The notes under the pieces are model-generated. The model searched no databases. It was not told where the DNA came from and worked only from the letters and a program-made list of their open reading frames with translations. A DNA stretch of 64,000 nucleotides from Benincasa hispida (lineage: Eukaryota > Streptophyta > Magnoliopsida > Cucurbitales > Cucurbitaceae): NCBI RefSeq assembly GCF_009727055.1, contig NC_052352.1, positions 25,889,557 through 25,953,556 of the forward strand. The letters run 5' to 3'. This document shows, one piece after another, positions 57,458 to 64,000 of the stretch; within the stretch, counting starts at the first letter, position 1, and every line of letters starts with the position of its first letter. Both the position numbers and the translations under genes were made by a program.

Positions 57458-60400
57458 ATGGACGTTCCCTCAGTGGAACTAAATCGTGAAAGTGAAGGAG
57501 ACTCTTATCCTTTATTAATGGCACGGCCAGAAAATTCTAACAGCAGCGAGCATATCATTGACATAACTGGTACTGGTGATTCTGCCCCCTCTGGTTTGCC
57601 TCATGGTAGGAGTTCAAATGGCTTAAATTCATTGCAGCCTGAAGATAGACCTTCAAGTAGTACACGAGTTCCCTTGTCTCAACCTTCAATTTCTTCTACT
57701 GGATCAAATTCTAGAAATTCCTCATTCATAAGAAGAGGAGATGCACGACGTCGTAGAAGTCCATTAAATTCTGGCCTATGGATATCTATTGAATTACTAC
57801 TCACTATGAGCCAAATTATTGCAGCTATTATTGTCTTATCATTGTCAAAGAATGAAAAACCTCGTGCCCCTTTGTTTGCATGGATCGTGGGATATGCATC
57901 TGGATGTGGTGCCACCCTTCCTCTTCTCTATTGGCGTTATCGACACCGCAATCAGGCTTCAGAACAAGATTCTCTTCAGTCCAGCCAGAATTCTTCTCGC
58001 ATTAATGTTCCTGCTGGGCCATTCTCTCTTTCAGTTTCAAGGGCATCAGAAGGCGAAGAACTTCAGCATCCTGCCCCATCTCCTAGAGGCAGTCAAGGGT
58101 CAGGAGTACTATCAGCAAGGTGTGGTTTTTTATGCTTGTACCGCTATACTTTAATAATTGGCCATGCTTGGTTGATAACTCAATTTTTTAGATCATGAAA
58201 GTTGAATTGGGAGAGAGAGAGAAACACATCCATGTAATAATTCTGGAAAATCGTGTACAAGAGCTCTTCTTGCACTTTTGTCTTCTTTATATTTCCTTAC
58301 TTCAATTTTCAAATTATGCACGAGATCCCGATTCCCCTGCATTATTACATGTCTGTAGATCAATCATCAGAGCCGTTCATCTAACCTCATAAGGGTTTGA
58401 AAATCTCATTAGGCAGGTGGTCATTTTGACTGAATCACACATTCATCATTACACCTCGAGTCTATTCCTTCCTCTTGAACATAGAGACTAAACGTATGCC
58501 AGAACTGCCATGGCCTTGACCTTGATTAACACCAAATGCCTCTATGTTCAAGGGTGTGGCAGTCTCTTGCTTACTGTAGTCGCTCAATTCCTTGTTTTTT
58601 TTTTCTTGGTGCTTTGTTTTCCCTTCTCTCGATGTTCAGCTATAATTGCCCTTACATTCAGGACTTGTGGTAATTTTTCCTGCAGATTAAAAGTATTGGT
58701 TGAATATTTTAAGATGGGCCTGGATTGCTTCTTTGCTGTTTGGTTTGTAGTTGGTAACGTTTGGATCTTTGGAGGGCATTCATCCGCCTCTGAGGCTCCT
58801 AACTTGTACAGGTTTGTGCTCTTACACCATTTGTATTTGTAGATGCACAGTAGCATTTCTAGAATGGGTTTTATTAATTTCTTTCTCTTTCTTTTCAGGC
58901 TATGTATAGTGTTTCTTACCTTCAGCTGTATTGGTTATGCCATGCCCTTCATTCTGTGTGTAACCATCTGCTGTTGCCTACCTTGTATAATTTCCATCCT
59001 TGGCTTTAGAGAGGACTTGACGCAGACCCGAGGAGCCACATCAGAATCTATTAATGCATTACCAACTTATAAGTTTAAGCTGAAGAAAAGTAGATGTGGG
59101 GATGATAGAGAAAACAACTCTGGGGCTGGTGAAGGGGGAGGGGTTGTGGCTGCTGGAACTGAAAAGGAGCGAGTGATTTCTGGAGAAGATGCTGTAAGTA
59201 CTATACATTCTGTTCTATTCAATACTAATTTTGTCATAGTTTTTATCAGTATCTGTTTCTTTGTTGTCACTTGATAATCAGTTTGTATTCTATTTTTTAT
59301 TTTTGGATAATCATAACCATTCACCATTTGGCTTTCAATTTCTAAATTTGGAAAGCAATTTTGAAATTTTAGGGAAAGTTTCTATTTATTTATTTTATAT
59401 TTTTAGCGTTTAACAAAAATTGTTTTTCGTTGTTTTGTCGGGGCTTTTGCCGTCTTCTTAATAATACTCTTTGTTTCTTATTACAAAAAAAAAGTTTTTC
59501 AGAATCTCACGTTTTCTCACTCCAACCTACCATTTCTCTGCCTTTTCTCTCCTCATTCTAGAATATTTCCCTCTCCCTTATCATTTCTCTATACAGTTCT
59601 TCCCTTCCTCGCTTTAACTTACCATTTCCCTCTTCAACGTCTCGCTAAAATACTTGTCATAGGTTTTTTTCTCCCCCTCAAACCTATCTTTCTCACCCTG
59701 TTTTCTTTTTCACATTTCTTTCTCCAAGATTTTTCCCTCTATAACCTTTTCTCTCCCATCTAAGAAGACTAACTTCTATTTTATTTTATTTTATTTATTT
59801 TTTTTTAAAAGAAAGGATGTTCGTATTTCGCTTTCTTGTTTTTCAAAATCAACGGACCCTGCTCGATGACCATTTGGTTCTTAAAAATCAAGCCTTTAAA
59901 CACTGTTCGTTTCTATGTTTTGTTCTCTATATTTTACGAATGTTATCAAAATTCAAGCCAAAATTTGAAAACTAATACAAAGAAAATGTCTAAGAACTTG
60001 TTTTTATTTTCGGAATTGTGAAAAAACAATCGCAATCTTAAAAAGATAAAAACTAAATACCAAATGGTTATCAAATAATAGTTAAATTATGCAAAAACCT
60101 AAACTGGCTGGAAGGGTTATGGCCTGAGATCTCTATGAATCTGCTTGAAGTGAAGTATTACTTGAAATTATATGATGAAAGTTCGTTGCGATGAAACTTA
60201 TATAGGTCACTTTTATCAAAGAAGAGATTTATCGATTACCTGCCTGGTTAATACTTTTCGATTTCATGAATGGTTCCATGAATGTTTCAATGAGAGCCTA
60301 GTAGTTTTTGTTGCATTCATTCTCGTAGCATTTATTAAATACGAAAATAAAACTAAATCTAATTGTTCTGAAAATTGTGTGCAGGTCTGTTGCATCTGCC

Positions 60401-60579
60401 TCGCAAAATATGCTAACAATGACGAACTGAGAGAGTTGCCGTGTTCACACTTTTTCCACAAGGACTGTGTAGATAAATGGTTGAAGATCAATGCACTGTG
60501 CCCCCTTTGCAAAACCGAGGTCGGTGAGAGTCTTATCAGCTCTCTTGAGGGGACAAACAGACAACAACAGGGTGATTAG
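57458..60579 (+). CDS. Membrane RING-H2 E3 ubiquitin ligase (At4g11680/At1g63170-like)
   Basis: Four coding exons, 57458-58119, 58686-58811, 58899-59193 and 60385-60579, give 425 residues; junctions are GT-AG and in frame. Residues 1-100 are polar and Ser-rich, ending in a basic stretch (RRGDARRRR). Hydrophobic segments follow at about 107-130, 138-158, 231-250 and 264-299, consistent with four or five membrane spans. A charged Gly/Glu-rich linker (about 300-360) leads to a RING-H2 at 363-403: Cys363, Cys366, Cys381, His383, His386, Cys389, Cys400 and Cys403 (C-x2-C-x14-C-x-H-x2-H-x2-C-x10-C-x2-C). All zinc ligands are present. Family knowledge: such proteins pass ubiquitin from E2 to targets at a membrane; the target is unknown. 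Intron 3 (59194-60384) holds a MITE copy and a CT-rich block at about 59500-59765. Confidence is high for the class, moderate for the nearest relative. Confidence 0.9.
59855..60080 (+). repeat. MITE family 1 copy in intron 3 of the RING gene
   Basis: Left end GCTCGATGACCATTTGGTTC, right end ACCAAATGGTTATCAAATAA, with AAGCCAAAATTTGAAAACTA inside. It fits the inverted ends of 31672-31975. Confidence 0.7.
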
Positions 60580-61300
60580 CGAGGGGAGTGGCTAGAATAC
60601 ATTGTGCCGGGTTTTACACAAGTTCCCTGGGTGGGTTCTGCAGGAATTTGAAATTTCACTGATGGAAATGTAGTATGTGCAAGCTCATCCTTTCTCGAGC
60701 CGTTCGACCTTATTTTTGGATTCTTATGCGGCATTCGTTAGAGCCTTGAACAAGTTCCTCTTGTAGCAAATCCATCCATTGTCAATATAGGCAGGGTTAT
60801 ATGGTGCATGCTGGATGTTCTGAACGAGGAGAGTTCGTTCTGCGACTGCTTGTTTCAACAGGAAGTGAAGTGAAAATTGCAAATGTTGCAAGGTTTATAC
60901 TTGTATAATCACCACTCCTTGCTCTTGTTTTACCCTCTTCAATTTTGTGGTATAATGGCTATTGGTAATGAATAATGAGTAGAGTATACTGTGCAAGTCT
61001 AGTATAATATATATATGTTTGCAAGTTCACCCATTCCCTTTTTTGCTCTGAAGAACGCCATAAATTTTGCCACTAAAAAGGCAAAAGGGCCAAGGAAGCA
61101 ACACATTTATGCAATTCCTATATCTCAAAATGGTACTCAACATTTGAAGAGCTTTATCAATTCAATAATCAAATTTGTTGATAATTTAAATTGTTTTTGC
61201 TAAAATGCTAGTAGAGCTATATTGATGTTTGTGTCATATACAGACATTCCACAAAGTTCAATATTAATAAACTTGTGAGAAAGGTAAATTACAAACGCTA
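60580..61300 (+). other. 3' untranslated region of the RING gene and downstream spacer
   Basis: The first part is typical transcribed sequence, not especially AT-rich, up to about 60990 where AATAATGAGTAGAG and TATAATATATATATG appear; poly(A) sites are probably near there. A 62-residue open frame at 61015-61203 (with PFFALKNAINFATKKAKGPR) has no recognised domain and is not called a gene. Confidence 0.4.
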
Positions 61301-61307
61301 AACTTAC

Positions 61308-61499
61308 CTATCTCTGTTCAAGGCCATATAATGTTATTCTTTGGGACTGTACTGTAGGCCACAGTTCGTATAAACAGAATTTCCAACTCGATGCATTCTT
61401 GAAAAGCAGAATAATTTCTTGAAGATCGACGATAATTTGAATATCATAACGTGATGCATTTGCATATCTGATCCCGGTGCGTATAGCATGAAATCTCAT
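61308..61499 (-). pseudogene. Possible RNase H-like fragment
   Basis: The minus strand encodes MRFHAIRTGIRYANASRYDI, then QIIVDLQEII with KNASSWKF. This loosely resembles the middle of an RVT_3-type RNase H domain, with the AIRTGIRYA helix, then a strand with an acidic position and the next helix, as found in LINE-type elements and in small host RNase H-like proteins. No catalytic set can be shown and neither side continues convincingly. It may be a relic. Low confidence. Confidence 0.3.
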
Positions 61500-62168
61500 G
61501 GCCTTTCAAGGTGGAAGGAACCTGAGACCGTGGACACCTCTCAAACTTTATAAAAAACTTGAACGGAAGGCTGTCTGGTCTGAGAATAAGAATGGCAGAT
61601 ATCTTCCATTCACATATCAATCAACTTGGCTGTTCCATTGCTACATGTAGCTAGAAATCAATCATCCACACGGTCCGAGCACCAAATTTCAACCCATCCA
61701 CGAGTGAACAACCATAAAACGCATTTTGCTGAGTTTGCTCAATACCTGAATTCACCAAACATTTTTCTCAACGAACAAGTCTTTTATGTCGTTAATTGAG
61801 CAAACATATAGAAACATTGAAACAAAATAAAGATGATATCATGTATCATCAAAGAACTCTAAGCCTAAAATAGTTTCTCAAGGGAAGTATATCCAACACC
61901 ACAAATGAACTATCCTAAACTCTGAATCCAAAGGGCCTGCATGCTAGAACCTCAAAATCTAGAGTCAAGTAGCAGCTAAATATAAAATCCTCCCAAAACA
62001 AACCGGGAAAATAATCAAGGGCAGTGAAAAGATCAGAAACAAAATAAAATGAAGTGTGGTAGACGGTTTGTGTTTATATCTCACAGAGATCCTAAGAAGA
62101 AAAAATATCATCACTTCTAGCAGTTACTACAGCACGTCTGCTTTTTAAAGAAAAAGTTGCATAGTTTC

Positions 62169-62460
62169 ATACCTTTATCTCCCACTCAAACTAATGCTCA
62201 CCTAAACATAACTTACTTGGATCTTAGATATCATCTTCGACCCCCGTAGCCACTAATTTCCATAACAGCCGACTACGTAGATGACTTTTCCAAGATCCAA
62301 AGAAGTCGCATAAAAAAGGAGCAATTTCATATCTTTATCTCCTAATGCTCAATAAACATAGCTTAATTGGATCTTAGTTATCATCTTCGACCCTCGTAGC
62401 CACTAATGTCCATAACAGCAAAGTACATAGTGAGATGTCATCTCCAAGACCCGAAGAAGA
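62169..62460. repeat. Tandem duplication, two units of about 150 bp
   Basis: Unit one has ATACCTTTATCTCCCACTCA, TTGGATCTTAGATATCATCT, then TCGACCCCCGTAGCCACTAA and TTTCCATAACAGC. Unit two, about 150 bp on, has ATATCTTTATCTCCTAATGC, TTGGATCTTAGTTATCATCT, TCGACCCTCGTAGCCACTAA and TGTCCATAACAGC. They differ at several sites, so the duplication is not recent. It lies downstream of the PPR gene. Confidence 0.85.
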
Positions 62461-62903
62461 GGCTGAGGTCCAAACTAAAATTACCCCCCAACAAAATTTT
62501 CTGCCTGCATTTTCTGAATTGTGTCTTAGAAAGAAGATACGAGATGGAGGAAGCAAGGTGTAAAATTTATCTGATCTTAAGTAATGGATTATGGAGGTTC
62601 ATGACAAAATCAAAATATCATAATGAAATCTTAATACCTGGAAAAGCAGGCAAAATATCAAGGAAAAGGTCCCTCAATGCTGCTCTTCGCGTTTTCTGAT
62701 GCTGGTGCATGAGATGAGAATGTGGTCAACTGCTCCATCAGTACACACATTAGCCATTCACCAGCACTTTATGTATTTCAATCAATTGCCCCATGCTATA
62801 GAAACCATGATCCATAACCCATGAAAATTCTTCTTTAGAACTCCAATAATTGAAATCGTGCCATTAGTTTTTCACCATCCTGTCATAAGTCATAATCCAA
62901 TGC

Positions 62904-64000
62904 CTATTTTTTTGGCACCACAGCCTTCAACAATCTATTGTACATTTCCATAGAGGGACTAAGTCCATTCCCTAGAGTTTGACCCCTGGTAAAGAGAGCA
63001 GTAGATATATTACCATCCTGACAAATATCATTAGTGTTTGAACCATAAATAGAAAGATCAGGAGACAATCTCTGCTTGTACATATCCTGAAGCAGTCGTT
63101 CAATCAAATTGTCATCACACTTCCTTAATAAGGCACGTAGAAGAATACTGTAAGTTTTTCTGTCAAGCAACAATCCAGCATTTTGGAGATCCTCAAATAT
63201 CTGGTATGCAGTGCTTATAAATCCACTTCTGCAAAGCTTGTCAAGGAGAATATTGAAAGTGACACTTGAGGGAGCAGGACCATTACATACCATGTATTCC
63301 AATAATTTCAAGCATTCTGAGTATCTTCCCATAGTAGACAAATATTGAACCAAACAGGTCAAGCTTATTACATCTGGCTCAACACCTCTAAATTCCATAC
63401 AATGCAAGACCCTGCGAATTAGAACTAAATTCCCAAGTTTACATGCTGCAGAGAGAACTGTATTGAATGAAATCACATCAGGGCCGCTCTCAAGCCACTC
63501 GAAGCATTCTAATAGCTTCAATGCATGTTCAAGTTTATGATCTCTACAAAAGCCCCTTAAAACTGTGTTATATGACACAGTAGTTGGAGCAATACCTCCT
63601 TCTTTCATACTTTTCAACAGAGAAAGTGCTTCTCTTGATCTAGTATTTTGACACAAGCAATGTAAGTATATATTGTACACAACAACGTCAACTGTACAGT
63701 TTCTCGAGAACACATTGCACAATAACTCATAAGCAATGTCTGACTTTCCTACTTTCATTATACCTCCAGCCAAAGCAGTATACGTATATGCATCAGGAGA
63801 GAAACCTCTGTGATGAATCACCTGCAAAATCTCAGCAGCATCATATGCTTTATCGTGAAGGCAAAGAGCACGGATAATTATATTGTAAGTTACCAAGTCT
63901 GGATCACATCCCTCCCCTTCCATGAGTTTCAAGAAATAAAATGCTTCACCAATCCTTCCATCATCACAAAGAAACTTAATAATGACCGTGTAAGTAATGA
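62904..64000 (-). CDS. P-class PPR protein, C-terminal part (gene runs off the right edge)
   Basis: The minus-strand frame is open from the right window edge (64000) to stop TAA-type end at 62904; the shown part is 365 or so residues. An ATG at 63932 is internal, since the frame goes on upstream with ITYTVIIKFLCDDGRIGEAF. Ten to eleven 35-residue PPR motifs are seen, each opening with a PD/PT/PS pair and V/I-x-Y/F-N/T: DPDLVTYNIIIRALC, SPDAYTYTALAGG, TVDVVVYNIYLHCLC, APTTVSYNTVLRGFC, GPDVISFNTVLSAAC, EPDVISLTCLV, APSSVTFNILLDKLC, LLDRKTYSILL, SPDLSIYG and SPSMEMYN. No E or DYW domain follows, so it is P-class. Such proteins bind single RNAs in mitochondria or plastids. The N-terminus with any targeting peptide is outside the window, and the target RNA cannot be told. 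No intron is visible. Confidence 0.92.
   Translation of the reverse strand, partial: ITYTVIIKFLCDDGRIGEAFYFLKLMEGEGCDPDLVTYNIIIRALCLHDKAYDAAEILQVIHHRGFSPDAYTYTALAGGIMKVGKSDIAYELLCNVFSRNCTVDVVVYNIYLHCLCQNTRSREALSLLKSMKEGGIAPTTVSYNTVLRGFCRDHKLEHALKLLECFEWLESGPDVISFNTVLSAACKLGNLVLIRRVLHCMEFRGVEPDVISLTCLVQYLSTMGRYSECLKLLEYMVCNGPAPSSVTFNILLDKLCRSGFISTAYQIFEDLQNAGLLLDRKTYSILLRALLRKCDDNLIERLLQDMYKQRLSPDLSIYGSNTNDICQDGNISTALFTRGQTLGNGLSPSMEMYNRLLKAVVPKK

Larger units (their letters stand above)
60990..62903. other. Spacer between the RING gene and the PPR gene
   Basis: Both genes point their 3' ends here (RING +, PPR -). Apart from the possible RNase H-like fragment and the 150-bp duplication I see no gene. 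The part next to 62900 is likely the 3' untranslated end of the PPR transcript; its limits are not clear. Confidence 0.45.

Noticed and set aside
22959..60579. A functional gene cluster (for example a biosynthetic cluster)
   Set aside because: The genes belong to unrelated housekeeping families on both strands, kilobases apart, with no shared pathway.
1..64000. CRISPR arrays, bacterial operons or organelle DNA
   Set aside because: No regular spacer-repeat pattern; genes are intron-split nuclear plant genes; the tandem repeats have no unique spacers.

Overview
This is a window of AT-rich nuclear DNA from a higher plant. Its genes are split by GT-AG introns, and they include a chloroplast NDH-complex ferredoxin-like protein, an A2-type cyclin, a plant B' subunit of PP2A, a membrane RING-H2 ligase and a P-class PPR protein. 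The flavour of the dispersed repeats and LTRs suggests a dicot, most likely a cucurbit. That placement is inference, not proof. Two unresolved bases (N at 22679 and 56795) show it is a draft assembly.

Positions 1 to about 22650 form a nested retrotransposon block. It holds a decayed Ty1-copia element with LTR sequence in both orientations (1-7490) and a fragment of a Ty3-gypsy chromovirus-like LTR (about 1775-2450). Next is a large deletion derivative of a minus-strand Ty3-gypsy element (7494-12004), then a plus-strand gypsy-type LTR (about 12005-13317) and a copia LTR (13519 to about 15200). Last comes a second copia lineage (about 15430-22650), whose reverse transcriptase is split by a solo LTR with target-site duplication. 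None of these has an intact reading frame.

From 22650 onward the window is gene-bearing. I could join the exons of four genes completely: PNSB3-like (22959-26788, +, six exons, 176 residues), CYCA2-like (34033-40393, +, eleven coding exons, 455 residues), PP2A B' subunit (42706-44625, -, two coding exons, 513 residues) and a RING-H2 membrane protein (57458-60579, +, four coding exons, 425 residues). A fifth, a PPR gene on the minus strand (62904 to beyond 64000), runs off the right edge. The genes are unrelated in function and do not form a cluster or operon.

The spaces between genes and the larger introns are filled with short non-autonomous elements: at least three MITE-like families (one with eight or more copies, several in introns), tRNA-derived SINE-like pieces, microsatellites and a 45-bp minisatellite. 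I found no CRISPR array, no rRNA gene, no intact tRNA gene and no convincing new gene system. The best second looks are the solo-LTR insertion, the MITE families, the SINE pile-up in the cyclin intron, the 45-bp array with hairpins, and upstream ORFs in two leaders.
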